DNA of 64,000 nucleotides from the NCBI GenBank assembly GCA_009829735.1, contig CM020619.1:6092083-6156082 (forward strand), written 5' to 3'. The position numbers were made by a program, and so were the translations under genes. This document shows positions 42,376 through 52,464 of the stretch, piece after piece. Each line of letters starts with the position of its first letter. Position 1 is the first letter of the stretch. A model generated the notes under the pieces. It was not told the DNA's origin. It was given only the letters and a program-made list of their open reading frames with translations, and searched no databases. Origin of the DNA: Pyropia yezoensis (Eukaryota > Rhodophyta > Bangiophyceae > Bangiales > Bangiaceae).

Positions 42376-42947
42376 AGATTCGGCCCGTCCTCGGGTCGAG
42401 TTGCATTCGGGTTACCGAATGTAAGTGGGTCGCGTGACCGTTTACCAGTCGGGTGGGGCTTTGCGCCCGGTCGCGACAGACACCCCTTTTCGAGGTTGTC
42501 TGAGGGGGGTGCCCCCCTTTGTGTGGTACACACACGATCCGTTTTCCGGACCGTTAAATTCCCGATGCGGGTTCTGTTCACGACCCCCCTTTCCGAGGGG
42601 TGGTGCAAGCGGATCCGCCACCAGGTGTCTGGTGGTAGGGGAGCCCCTCTCGTGTTACCGAGTGAATGGGGGCGGCCGCTCCCGCTTTTCGCGGGGGCGG
42701 CTTCGGGGTGAACCCCTCTTGGTTGCCCCGTACGGGGGTGTGGCCCCGGCCCGCCCAGGTGCCTGGGTGGAGCCCGTTCGTAGCCTCGTGGGGCGCGGGT
42801 TGACCCGCGCGCCTGTGGCGCTTCTCGTGGCCGTTTGTGGTCATAAGCGCGGGTGTCCGCGCTTCCCTGGCTCGTCCCGGTTATCCCACCGTACCGGGTC
42901 GTAGCCGTCGACGGCTTGTGGGCGCGGGGGACTCCGCACCCGTTATC

Positions 42948-45404
42948 ATGTCCTATCCCCAGGTGCTTGAAGAGGAGGAAGACCTCCTGATCGGGGAGGA
43001 GATGGAGGACGACGCGCCTGTCGGTCCTGACGCCGCGCGTTACGGGGTGAGCTCGTCTGAAGACGACGAGCCTGCGGCGTCCGTCTGTCTGTCGGCCGGA
43101 GGACTGTCGTCCGTGTGCAGCGGCACGACAGTGCCGTCGGCCGGAGGTCAACCCGGCGGTCAACCGCGCGTGGCGGCTTCTACCCCCTCTCTGCCGGCTG
43201 CCCGGATGGAGCCTGGTGCCGGGGCCGGCTCACCGCAGCTACCCCAAGATGGCCCGCCCTGCGGCGGAGGTGGCGATTCCCGTCCGAGTCCGGCTGGGCA
43301 AGGTGGTCCGGGTGTCCGGGCGGTGACTCCTCAAGGCGGTCCCGACATTGACGCGGGTGGTGGTGGCGGTGCGACACCCGGTGCGGCGAGTCAAGACGGT
43401 GCGGGTGTCCGCACGGCCGGTGCTTCGGCTCCGGAGGCTGTCCAAGTGCCTTCCTCTTCCGAGGCGGGAGCTACGTCGACGGGTGGTGCCGGCGCCGGTA
43501 CCCTACCCGCGGTGCCGCGGGCGTCGAGCGGTCAAGACGCTCCTTCCCCCATGGCGGTTGACACCGGGAGCTACTCCGGGCGGGCGCCCGCCCTTCTTCT
43601 TCCTCCTCGGCCTCGTCCACCTCCGGCGTCGGCCCCTCTGCCAGTGGGGCATCCCCCGGCGCCCCCGATTCTTCCTGGTCCTGCCCGGGTTGCCCCGTTG
43701 GGTGGCGGCGTCGCCGTGGCGGCGGGTCAACCCGCCATGTCGATGTCCGACCTGGTGGCTCGGGTTCGAGGCCTCACTGTGCAAGAGTCAATGGAGTCCG
43801 GTGGGCGGATGCGGGTGGACTTCCACCTGCCCCATCCCCGTGGAGAGCCCTCCCGGTGCGTCAAGGTGGACCCGAATTGGGAGCGGGAGTTGATGCGGCT
43901 GGTCAACCAGCCGAACGCGGTGCGAATGGAACACCATTGGATCCTGAGTCAGCCGGACGACCGGCATGCGCAGCTCTGGCGTACTCGGGTGGGACGGGGT
44001 GAGGTCTACCTCGACCCCAACTTCGGGGTATGCGACCTGATTGCTCCCGCGTTGCCGCGGGAGATTGACTACCCGGCTAGTGCTCGGGGGATTGCGGCGG
44101 CGGCGGAGCCGGTTGCGTTTGGGGAGACGGTGGGCAGTACCGGTCGGTATCCCGACTTTGATGACTACCCGGGGGTATCCCCGTATCTGTCGTTGACGGC
44201 TCCCTACCCGCCTATGGCGGGGTTGAAGTCGGCGTCGAGCTGGCGACGTAACCATGGTGTCATGGCGGATGCGTTTCGCACGGATATAACGTGTGCGTTG
44301 CAGACCGGCAACGGTCGTGCGCCGGTATACACTCCCGTGCGCCCGCCGCTATGGCAGGAGGGGTGGGAACCCGCCCCTGCTTTCCGGTTTGACACCGGCT
44401 CCTGTCTCCGATACTTCGGGAGTGTGTTGGCCTCCCGGCCGGTCCACCCGTTGCAGGGTACCTTCACCCTTGAGGTTACCCTCGGGCAGGCGTCCTCCTT
44501 CTTGCTGTCCGTCCGCCGGCAGGGGCGCCTGTTTTATCTTCCGACGGGTGTCCGTCGGCACATCGCGCAGTTGGGCGTGGACCTGATAGCTGCCAAGACC
44601 GGGTTGGCCCGGGAGTTCGAGGCCCTGCTGGCTGTTCACGATGCCGTGAACTGGGTTGGGGTGTTGGCCCTTCCCCCGTACCGGGACCCGCAGGCTGGGG
44701 CTACCCCCTTGCCTCGTCACTCGTTGCGTATCCGGCGTACTCAGCCGGGTGAGCCTAGTTGCCATGGGTGGGCGTCCACCGAGGCCGTTCCTGACCTGGG
44801 TATTCCCATGGTTATCCATGACCCTCTTCAGGTCCTTGCCCCGTGGTTCGGTAACCCGATACCGGCGGCGGTTGGCCGTCGTCCCCGAGAGTGGGGCTCT
44901 GCGGGTGGGGAGCGTGAGGTGTCCCGTCGTCGGGCGGAGCCCCGCCGGGGTTACGGTGGAGCCCCTTCGGTAGGGTCCTACCGAGCCTCGTATCAGGTGC
45001 CACCGGCTCCGATGGTAGCCGTGTCGGCTCCTCTGGCTCCTCTGGCTCCTCTGGCTGCGCCAGTGTCCGCTCTCGCCCCTGTCATACAAGACGGGGGTCC
45101 CTGTCTCTGGTATGAGGGCGTTGACGCCCTTGTTGCCCGCGCCATGCGGGAGGGTCTCTCTGTTAGCTGGGGGGATATCCCCCCAGGTGCTGCGCTAGTT
45201 GGGTCAGCGCGTTGCTTCGGTGGCGTGCTGGACCGCCTCCAGAAAGCTCTGAAGGACGTGGAGGCTGGCCGCAACACCCTCGTCCAGCTATGCACCGAGG
45301 TAACTCGGGTAATTAACCGTCGTGAGATTGCCGACCGGTGGAGCACGGAGGTATACGCACTTACGCGTGAGTGGCCTCCCTCGGGCAGTGGGTCTACCCA
45401 CTGA
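42948..45404 (+). CDS. Antisense ORF of the retrotransposon, 818 aa, unknown function
   Basis: The frame starts with the ATG at 42948 (MSYPQVLEEEEDLLIGEE) and runs opposite to gag-pol, between pol and the 3' LTR. The N-terminus is acidic. Residues ~60-280 are Gly/Ser/Pro-rich and probably disordered. A globular region (~290-640) includes VDFHLPHPRGEPSRCVKVD, RPVHPLQGTFTLEVTLGQ and LPTGVRRHIAQLGVDLIAAK. The C-terminus has a short helix (LQKALKDVEAGRNTLVQL). There is no signal peptide, clear membrane segment or known envelope, capsid or enzyme motif. Retention of a 2.4-kb open frame in a low-divergence element suggests function. Antisense ORFs in this position are known from some plant Ty3/gypsy lineages, but homology to those cannot be claimed. 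The region from 42400 to 42947 could hold its promoter. Confidence 0.75.
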   Translation: MSYPQVLEEEEDLLIGEEMEDDAPVGPDAARYGVSSSEDDEPAASVCLSAGGLSSVCSGTTVPSAGGQPGGQPRVAASTPSLPAARMEPGAGAGSPQLPQDGPPCGGGGDSRPSPAGQGGPGVRAVTPQGGPDIDAGGGGGATPGAASQDGAGVRTAGASAPEAVQVPSSSEAGATSTGGAGAGTLPAVPRASSGQDAPSPMAVDTGSYSGRAPALLLPPRPRPPPASAPLPVGHPPAPPILPGPARVAPLGGGVAVAAGQPAMSMSDLVARVRGLTVQESMESGGRMRVDFHLPHPRGEPSRCVKVDPNWERELMRLVNQPNAVRMEHHWILSQPDDRHAQLWRTRVGRGEVYLDPNFGVCDLIAPALPREIDYPASARGIAAAAEPVAFGETVGSTGRYPDFDDYPGVSPYLSLTAPYPPMAGLKSASSWRRNHGVMADAFRTDITCALQTGNGRAPVYTPVRPPLWQEGWEPAPAFRFDTGSCLRYFGSVLASRPVHPLQGTFTLEVTLGQASSFLLSVRRQGRLFYLPTGVRRHIAQLGVDLIAAKTGLAREFEALLAVHDAVNWVGVLALPPYRDPQAGATPLPRHSLRIRRTQPGEPSCHGWASTEAVPDLGIPMVIHDPLQVLAPWFGNPIPAAVGRRPREWGSAGGEREVSRRRAEPRRGYGGAPSVGSYRASYQVPPAPMVAVSAPLAPLAPLAAPVSALAPVIQDGGPCLWYEGVDALVARAMREGLSVSWGDIPPGAALVGSARCFGGVLDRLQKALKDVEAGRNTLVQLCTEVTRVINRREIADRWSTEVYALTREWPPSGSGSTH

Positions 45405-45586
45405 GGAGCGCTATTGTTAGTGCGGGAGAGGGCCCCGGTGACCCTTATGGTGGCCGGGTAGTAGTGAGTATAAACTCATCCCCTTTGGGGGCATTGCTTG
45501 CCTCTGTTTGCTGCCCTGGGGAGTACCCCTTCTGGCTCAGTGGTGCCTTGCCTCCCGTCCAACTTCTTCCGGTTGGTTCATGCTTG

Positions 45587-45638
45587 GGGAGGTTATCCTC
45601 CCTCACTTTGTGTCTTGGCTTTGGGAGGTCATCCTCCC
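45587..45638. repeat. Two GGGAGG/CCTCCC hairpins
   Basis: GGGAGGTTATCCTCCC (45587-45602) and GGGAGGTCATCCTCCC (45623-45638) are two short perfect stems just after the stop of the antisense ORF, between two convergent coding regions. Confidence 0.75.
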
Positions 45639-45715
45639 GTGTAAGCCCCCTAGTTACTTCGATATTATCGAGGTTAGCCTTGACCTTTAAGTTAATTTAT
45701 TAAGGTTCAGGTTTT

Positions 45716-45811
45716 ACTTAGTTACCTGAGCTTGGCTCTACTTAGTTACCTAAGCTTAGTTCGACTTAGAAACCTAAGTCTGATTTGACTTAGAAACCTA
45801 AGTCTGCCGTA
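45716..45811. repeat. 24-bp tandem repeat, four hairpin units
   Basis: Four 24-bp units start at 45716, 45740, 45764 and 45788, each with ACTTAG-N4-CTAAGT or a close variant. It is AT-rich in a GC-rich element and lies between the converging antisense ORF and pol. It could act in bidirectional 3'-end formation. The duplicate copy is at 56419-56514. Confidence 0.85.
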
Positions 45812-46034
45812 ACCATGTCACACCCTACTTAGTAGGTATAAGCCTCACCCCCCAACAGCCGAAGTCGGTGTCGGTTGGGTTGTTACAGTAGGCGTCGTCG
45901 CCTCATGTAAGGCATGAGTAGTTGGCGGGGTATATTCGCCGCCTGTTCCCAGGTGGGTGAGTCGTATCCGACCCACATATCCTTGACGTACCAGGGTCCT
46001 GGTAGGTCCGGGTCGGTGTGTCCGACCACTCTCT

Positions 46035-49000
46035 CTACATGGTATGGGATCCCATCCGGTCCACCGGGTCATCTGACCGGTGGGTTGTAAGAGCTTCATG
46101 TAGCAACCCAGCCGGTACCGGCTGAGGCTGTTCCGGCTTCGGAGCAGGTGTGACATCATTCACACTGATGCGTTGGATCTCCGTATCGGAGTGTAAGATA
46201 ACAGAGTGGTCATCTCTGTGGAGAATCTGGTACGGTCCCTTGACCGGTTGCATGAGCTTATTGCCCCGGAACTTCTGGTGTCTGATGTAGACCCAGTCAC
46301 CTGTTATCAGGGTAGCGTTGCGCACCCGTAGTCGGGCGTCGAAGTTCTTCTTATATCGAAGTTGTGTTCTGTCAAGGGCACCCTTGAGCTTAGGAATCAT
46401 CCACGATAGCTTGGCCAACCAAGCTAGGTGGATACGTTCGGCCGGTCGGCCCTTCGGTGTATCATACCGAGTGCACCTGCCTGGTGGCAGCGTCAGGTTA
46501 CCGACGCCTAGTGGCATGACCCACTCCAGCGGAGCGATGTTTGTGCTCCGATGTGGCCTGGCATTGTATGCCAGGGTGAGTACGGACAGAAGCCTGTCCC
46601 AAGTGTTCGTGTGCTCGGCCACGTAGCACTGTAGCATCTTGACGATGGTGCGGTTGAACCGCTCCACCTGCCCGTTGGTTTGCGGGTGGTAGTCGGATGC
46701 CCGACGTGGTTCGATACCGAACATGCCCAGGACCTTAGTACAGAATGCTGACGTAAGGTTTGCTCCGTTGTCGGAGAGGAGTTGCTTCATAACTCCGTAT
46801 GCACTGATCCAGTGGTCAACCACTGCGTTCATAATCGTGGATGCCGTATCATTCGGGATGGCTGCCGCTCGTGACAGCTTGGTGAATCGGTCAGACATGA
46901 CCATGATGTACCTGTTACCTTCTTCCGTTACCGGAAGTGGCCCGAGTATGTCGATAGCGACTTGCTCGTTGGGCCCATCGGGTGGGAATAGCTTCATGGC
47001 AGACGCCTGCCTATGTAGACTCATGCGGTTACGTGCACAGGGGTGGCACCCCCTTACGTGGTCGACCACGTCGACGGCCATTGCTGGCCAGTAGAAGAAC
47101 CTTCGCATTGCTGCGAACATACGTGAACCCCCCGGGTGTCCGGCTGTAGGGTTCTCGTGTTCTCGTTCCATGACGGCTTGCCGTAAGGACACGGGAACCA
47201 CGACTTGATGTCGTCCATCGGCGGGTGCCCGCCGGTATATGAGTCCGTCTTCGTTCTCGGAGAAGATGCCGGCCGTACCGGCCAGGAGGTTAGCACGATG
47301 ACGTCTACAGTCATCGTCATTGGCCTGTGCCTCGCGGAAGTCCGCGAGGGTTAGTGGGCATGCTCGGTGTGCCATGGTATGGTCAACCATACCTTGGGTA
47401 GCGTTACCCACCATGCAGACCGGTACCACCGGGATGTCCTCGTCCACCGGGCGGGTATCCCCGCTCGGGGTGTCGAGTCGAGACAATGCGTCTCCGAGAT
47501 GGTGGGTTGACCCAGCCTTATACACGGTACGGTAGTCGTGCTCGGCCATTTTTAGCCTCCATCGGGCTAGCCTCCCATGGCTATCGGAATCCTTGTCACC
47601 AAGGTTGAGGAGCCATCTTAGGGGTTCGTGGTCGGACCTCACGATGAACCTGGAGCCCTCCAGGTATGGACGGAGCAGTTGCACTGCCCATATAACTCCG
47701 AGGCATTCACGCTCGGTGGCACTATAGTTACGCTCAGCCGGGTTGAGTGTCCGGCTGAAGTATCCTACCGGACGTAGGTCCGGGATAACGTTATCGGTAC
47801 CGATCAACGTCTCCCCCTGTAGCAGGGTGCATCCCACTTGGGTGTCGCACGCATCGACATCGATGACGAAGGTACCCCGTCGGTGCGGTAACGCAAGGAC
47901 GGGTGGGGATAGTAGGGCTCGCTTCAGCGACTCGAATGCCTCCTCTTCGCTAGGCGAAGGGGGTTGGAGTACCTTGGGCAGGGTACTGCTCGTAAGAACC
48001 GTTAACGGTTTAGCTATCCGAGCGAAGTCCTTGACGAACCGTCGGTATACATTGCACATTCCCAGGAAGCCCTTGAGCTGCGTCTGGGTGTTAGGGAACC
48101 GGGCATCCCGGAGTGCCCGGGTATTGGCTTCGAGTACCCCTAGTTTACCAGGGGTTATCTGGTGGCCCAGATATTCGACCGTCTGTTGGAAGAAGGCGCA
48201 CTTCTTCAGACGCAGGGTTACCCCGGCGTTCCTCAAGAGGGTGAGTACCTCGTCAACGTGTTGCACACGGTCATCCATGTTACGCGAGAAGACGATGACG
48301 TCATCGAGGTACACTAGGCAGTTACGCCACTTCACCCCCGACAGTATAATGTCAATAGCCCGCTGGAATGTAGCGGGGGCGTTGGACAATCCGAAGGGCA
48401 TCCTTAGGAACTCGTACACTCCACTGTGACAGACGAACGCCGTTTTGGGGATATCCTCGTCCGCCACCGGGATCTGCCAGTGTCCGGCATTGCAGTCGAT
48501 GGTGATAAACACCGTAGCTTCCCCCAGGGAGTCGATGCATTCATCCATCCTTGGTAAAGGGTAGGAGTCCTTCTTGGTAACCAAGTTGAGGCGTCGATAA
48601 TCGATGCAAAACCGAGGGGTTTGATCCTTCTTCGGTACAATAACGACTGGGGCACCCCACTCCGACATCGAAGGTCGGATCACCTTAGCTTCACTCATCC
48701 TCTTCACTTCTCCATCAACGATCTCTCGTTGCATAGGTCCCGCTCGGTGCGGTTGTGACCGGGCGGGGCTTGCGCCTGGTACCAGGTCAATACGATGTTG
48801 GGTTGCCCCAATGGTACCCAAGGCCCCGCCTGTCCACATGACGTCATGCTTTCTTAGCATCCGTCGTACCCCTTCGGCTACCGAAGGGGGAAGGTGGTCG
48901 AGGTCAGCCTCGGCCAGTGCCTTCAATGTTTCTTGGTCCTTCGGCGGAATATCCGCCGGTAATGATGGTCGACTAGGCTTCCCGTCATCGGGTTGCTGTC

Positions 49001-50048
49001 GCTCGGTGGTCTCGGCGACCGCCAGCACCTCAAGTGGTTCCACTTGACCTTCCTTGTCAGGGGTAAGGATATCTCCTTCGCAGAGCTCGGCAATCCCGAG
49101 GATAGTTCCCTTCGGGAGGGTGACTGCCTTACGGCGATAGTTCGCCATCACTAGGAGGGACGACCCTCCTGATGGGAGGTCTATGAGACCGTTGGCCATG
49201 GTCAACCCATGGCGCTTGTACGTCCGCAAGTTGGACTTGACTCTGCAGATGCCTGCGAGGTCACAGTTAACCGGGAGGACTGTCTCCGACAACGGCTCAA
49301 AGCGAGTTCGCTTGGCCAACCGAAGTGTCTTCGGCTCGACACATGCGTACACCTCAGCCACGTTAACGTGGCTCCCTTGTGGCGTCAGGTCCCTGACGAT
49401 AGCCGTGTGTCCTCGCTTCGTCCCGTCGGCTTCTTGAAGCTCGACGGTCCTCCGGCCTGGCCGGATTGCATCAACCTGAACGTTGATGAAGGTGCACCCC
49501 AGTATGCAGGGCACCGATAGGGTCTCACACACCAGGAAGTCGACTTCCGTGGTGAGTTCCCCGATGGTAACCCGCAGCGACATCGCTGCGGTCGTACGAA
49601 TGAGGCGACCATTCGCGTCCTTGATGGTGGGTCCCCGAGTCACTCTGACTCGCGGAAGCCACTTGTCCGGGAGGGTATCCTTCCGGATAAGGTTGGGTCC
49701 AGCCCCTGCATCCAGTACAGGGTAGTACGATCGTGTCGACTGGGGGTCAACCCCCAGTGTGGCTGATACCTTGAAGTTCTCCAAGGTAAACAGCACGTGG
49801 CCTACACCGATATCCGGTGTAGCTCGGGCATCCTGAACAGGGCCCTTGTCTGGTTCCATGTGACGGGGCTTCCCGTCCTCTCCTCCCAACCTTGGTGGTT
49901 GGTCATCAATCCCCTGACGCCGTGTCGTCGGGGCCGGAAGGTGTACCCGGGGGTTGATGCGGTGTCGGCTCAACCGCGCTCTCCGTGGGGCTTTCCCCGC
50001 GGTACTCCGGGGTGGCTTGCCTGGGTTACCCCAGCGCCCCCCGGTCAT
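46035..50048 (-). CDS. Ty3/gypsy Pol polyprotein, 1337 aa
   Basis: Makes cDNA from element RNA and integrates it. Order: aspartic protease with DAGAG (Asp ~113); reverse transcriptase with FCIDYRRLN, AFVCHSGVYEFLRMPFGLSN and the catalytic YLDD (~580, bases 48300-48311); RNase H with FVIDVDAC, ATERECLGVIWA and RSDHEPL; integrase with an HHCC zinc-binding region (H, H, CHPCA) and the catalytic triad D1033, D1093, E1129, the last two 35 residues apart. A GPY/F-like KGPYQIL follows; no chromodomain is seen. The ATG at 50048 lies 8 nt after the gag stop in a different frame, so pol needs frameshifting or reinitiation. The frame is intact with no stop, so this copy may be active. pol gives the usual Metaviridae layout. 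Confidence 0.95.
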   Translation of the reverse strand: MTGGRWGNPGKPPRSTAGKAPRRARLSRHRINPRVHLPAPTTRRQGIDDQPPRLGGEDGKPRHMEPDKGPVQDARATPDIGVGHVLFTLENFKVSATLGVDPQSTRSYYPVLDAGAGPNLIRKDTLPDKWLPRVRVTRGPTIKDANGRLIRTTAAMSLRVTIGELTTEVDFLVCETLSVPCILGCTFINVQVDAIRPGRRTVELQEADGTKRGHTAIVRDLTPQGSHVNVAEVYACVEPKTLRLAKRTRFEPLSETVLPVNCDLAGICRVKSNLRTYKRHGLTMANGLIDLPSGGSSLLVMANYRRKAVTLPKGTILGIAELCEGDILTPDKEGQVEPLEVLAVAETTERQQPDDGKPSRPSLPADIPPKDQETLKALAEADLDHLPPSVAEGVRRMLRKHDVMWTGGALGTIGATQHRIDLVPGASPARSQPHRAGPMQREIVDGEVKRMSEAKVIRPSMSEWGAPVVIVPKKDQTPRFCIDYRRLNLVTKKDSYPLPRMDECIDSLGEATVFITIDCNAGHWQIPVADEDIPKTAFVCHSGVYEFLRMPFGLSNAPATFQRAIDIILSGVKWRNCLVYLDDVIVFSRNMDDRVQHVDEVLTLLRNAGVTLRLKKCAFFQQTVEYLGHQITPGKLGVLEANTRALRDARFPNTQTQLKGFLGMCNVYRRFVKDFARIAKPLTVLTSSTLPKVLQPPSPSEEEAFESLKRALLSPPVLALPHRRGTFVIDVDACDTQVGCTLLQGETLIGTDNVIPDLRPVGYFSRTLNPAERNYSATERECLGVIWAVQLLRPYLEGSRFIVRSDHEPLRWLLNLGDKDSDSHGRLARWRLKMAEHDYRTVYKAGSTHHLGDALSRLDTPSGDTRPVDEDIPVVPVCMVGNATQGMVDHTMAHRACPLTLADFREAQANDDDCRRHRANLLAGTAGIFSENEDGLIYRRAPADGRHQVVVPVSLRQAVMEREHENPTAGHPGGSRMFAAMRRFFYWPAMAVDVVDHVRGCHPCARNRMSLHRQASAMKLFPPDGPNEQVAIDILGPLPVTEEGNRYIMVMSDRFTKLSRAAAIPNDTASTIMNAVVDHWISAYGVMKQLLSDNGANLTSAFCTKVLGMFGIEPRRASDYHPQTNGQVERFNRTIVKMLQCYVAEHTNTWDRLLSVLTLAYNARPHRSTNIAPLEWVMPLGVGNLTLPPGRCTRYDTPKGRPAERIHLAWLAKLSWMIPKLKGALDRTQLRYKKNFDARLRVRNATLITGDWVYIRHQKFRGNKLMQPVKGPYQILHRDDHSVILHSDTEIQRISVNDVTPAPKPEQPQPVPAGLLHEALTTHRSDDPVDRMGSHTM

Positions 50049-50056
50049 CCTTCCTC

Positions 50057-52239
50057 TTACTCGTTTCCCGCCCTTGGTAGGGTGCTGTCCGCCGGGCCAT
50101 CCGGCTGAGGAGGTGCCTCCTCGACGGACAGTACTCCACCTGGAGCTGGCTGCCTACCCTGTGCGGGTCCGGGTGCTCTGGCGGGATACCCCCCTGTGGA
50201 TGCCTTGCGTTGCGCCGCTGCCCTCCGAGACTCCTCGGGGATAAGTGGGCAGGAAGACACCCAGTGCTGGGGATCCCCGCACAACATACATCCGGACGTG
50301 CCGGTCCCCCCTTGAGTTCGCATCGGGGTAGCCCCGTAGCTGCGGTTGCCTCCCTCGGGCGCCCGAGTGCCTGCTCCCTGGTAGGCCTTGGGTCCTTGGG
50401 TCAACCGGAACATGGACTCCCCCAACCGGTTGGGTCGGCCCGCAATCTGCGGAGGTGCCTCCGTGCGCACCGCCCATGTTGGCAAGGGTTGGTGAGGGTT
50501 ACCCGTCACCGGGGAGTACCCCGTAGTCCGCACATACGGGACGCGCCGTCCCGTTCCTTCGTTGACCTGGAACTTGGTTCCAGCCGGGGCGATGTACGCT
50601 ACCGTACCATGTTCATCAATCACCGGCGTCGCCGGTAGCAACAGGTGGCCCTGTTGGTCGACTAGAGGTTCATCCTCACCAATAGGGGTATGTTCGGTCG
50701 CCACCAGTACTGGTGCGGCCTTACGTTCCACCTTCTCTTGCCTCGGTACCGGGGTAAGACTGGGTTTGCCTCCCTCACCCTTGGGCTTCGGGGCCAAGGT
50801 ACATTCCGGGTGTAGCACCCGGTAGGCGTCCCCTAGGGACTTGCACATGTGCATCAGTCGACTGAAGTTCGTCCGAGCCGTATTGGCGCCCCGTGCGGAT
50901 ATCCGCACGTAGTTGGGTACTCCTGCGAACAGGATGGCCCGTAGTTCCCTTCACCGAGGAGCTTCCCCAGCTCGTAATCGAGTTCTTGGATCCGGCGTCC
51001 AAACATCTCCTCATCCTCCCAGCTCTGGGCGGTGGCAGTGCGCAGGGCCCGGTAGTGGTCCTCGCACTTGTCCTCACTGAGGTAACTGCTCAGCAGCTCC
51101 TTGAGGATCCCACGGTAATCCATGGGGGTGGCCGCGACCCTCATTCCCGGCATCGGGGATGCCTGGCGAAGGATGCCTCGCACCCGTTCATCAACAAAGA
51201 ACGGGAGGATCTCCAGGGCCAGCCCCTCGTTAGCGAGGGCCTTGTCCGCGGCTGCCTTGAAGCTAGTCAAGAAGCCGATGACTGCCAACGGGCGTCCGTT
51301 CGGCCCTCCGAACGTAGGAACTCCCTTCATAAGGGTCTGCATAGAGCGGATCGCCCGATGCGACGTATTACGCATCGATTCCGATACGGTGGTAGAGCGG
51401 TCCTCCAAACGATAACGTTCGGGAGTCAATACCGACCGGAAGACCTCGTTGACGATCTCCGTGTCGGCGTCCTGGATATCCAGTCGCTTAGCCAGTTGAT
51501 GAGCAAACTCATCGGACTCCATCCGCTTCAGTAGGCTCGCAGTTACCTGCGCGGTCATAGCTTCCACCACTGAAGATGGTACTTCAGGCGTCGGCACCTC
51601 GGGAACCCAAGTTGCCTGGCCTCCTTCGTCGTGGGGGTACTGTGAGAGGGTACCCCCTCCGCCAATAACCGACTCTCCACCGGCGTAAGTATCCGCCGGG
51701 TCGTGTCCGCGGAGTCCGCTTCGGGTGCTCCGAGCGTATCGCTCCGTGTGGCTCCGTTCCAACTCTGCCGACGAGTCGGATCCATACCCCATTGCGTCCG
51801 GGGGTTGTCCAGGAGTAGCAACACCGGGGTTGACCCTGGTGGACTCCGAAAGTAGTCCGGCCGGTTCGAACCGTACCGGTGTGGGAGGAACACGTCGGGG
51901 TCCCGTCGTGTGGTGTGTTGACATCAACACTGCCATTGCGTCCTCCGTCCGATCTTGACGGGCGTCGAGTCCGGAAAACCGGGCCTCGATGCGGGCCAAT
52001 GATGCCATCAGGGAATCCCCTGGTGAAGGAGGCGGCGGAGTGAGGTCGGTCGACGACAGTTGAGGCGGGCCCCCGCCTCCTGCTGTCCGAGCCGTGCCAA
52101 ACGTCGATCCGGCACCGGAAAGCATTGGCGTCTCAATGTTGTCGATCGGGATCCCGATCTCGGTTCCCGTAGTCACCTCCGGGGTCGGCGTCGACGCCGA
52201 TCCGTCATCTTCAACGTTCCCCGTCTCTTGGGTAGACAT
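50057..52239 (-). CDS. Gag polyprotein, interrupted by one frame change
   Basis: Structural protein of the element. The first ATG is at 52239 (MSTQETGNVEDDG). The disordered N-terminus is followed by a helical capsid-like region (about 51600-50960). The capsid frame then runs into unrelated sequence. The natural continuation (RAILFAGVPNYVRISARG) is in the -1 frame from about 50945 and leads to a zinc knuckle C-x2-C-x4-H-x4-C (CMLCGDPQHWVSSC, about 50250-50290) and the stop at 50057. Either a programmed -1 shift near GAAGGGAAC or a one-base loss explains it. No classical X-XXY-YYZ heptamer is present. The second copy of the region has the same sequence, so it is not a random read error there. 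Confidence 0.85.
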
Positions 52240-52446
52240 AGTCACAATCAGTCAACCGACGTAACAATCACCACGAATAAGAGAGCGAGGGGGTAGATTG
52301 GGGAGAGTAACAGTAGATCACAGTCAAAGGTAAAAACTCAACACAATCGATCAGGTCGCAACACCACGAGTACGAGAAAAGGACCGGATCCCTATCCGTG
52401 TGCCAGGGCCGAAGACGGCGTCACCACAAGGGTGACGGAAACCCTT

Positions 52447-52463
52447 CCCCTGCTGCTCCACCA
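52447..52463 (-). other. Primer-binding site
   Basis: The minus strand reads TGGTGGAGCAGCAGGGG one base inside the 5' LTR. This equals the complement of a tRNA 3' end finishing ...CTCCACCA. Which tRNA serves as primer cannot be told without the tRNA set. Confidence 0.65.
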
Positions 52464-52464
52464 A

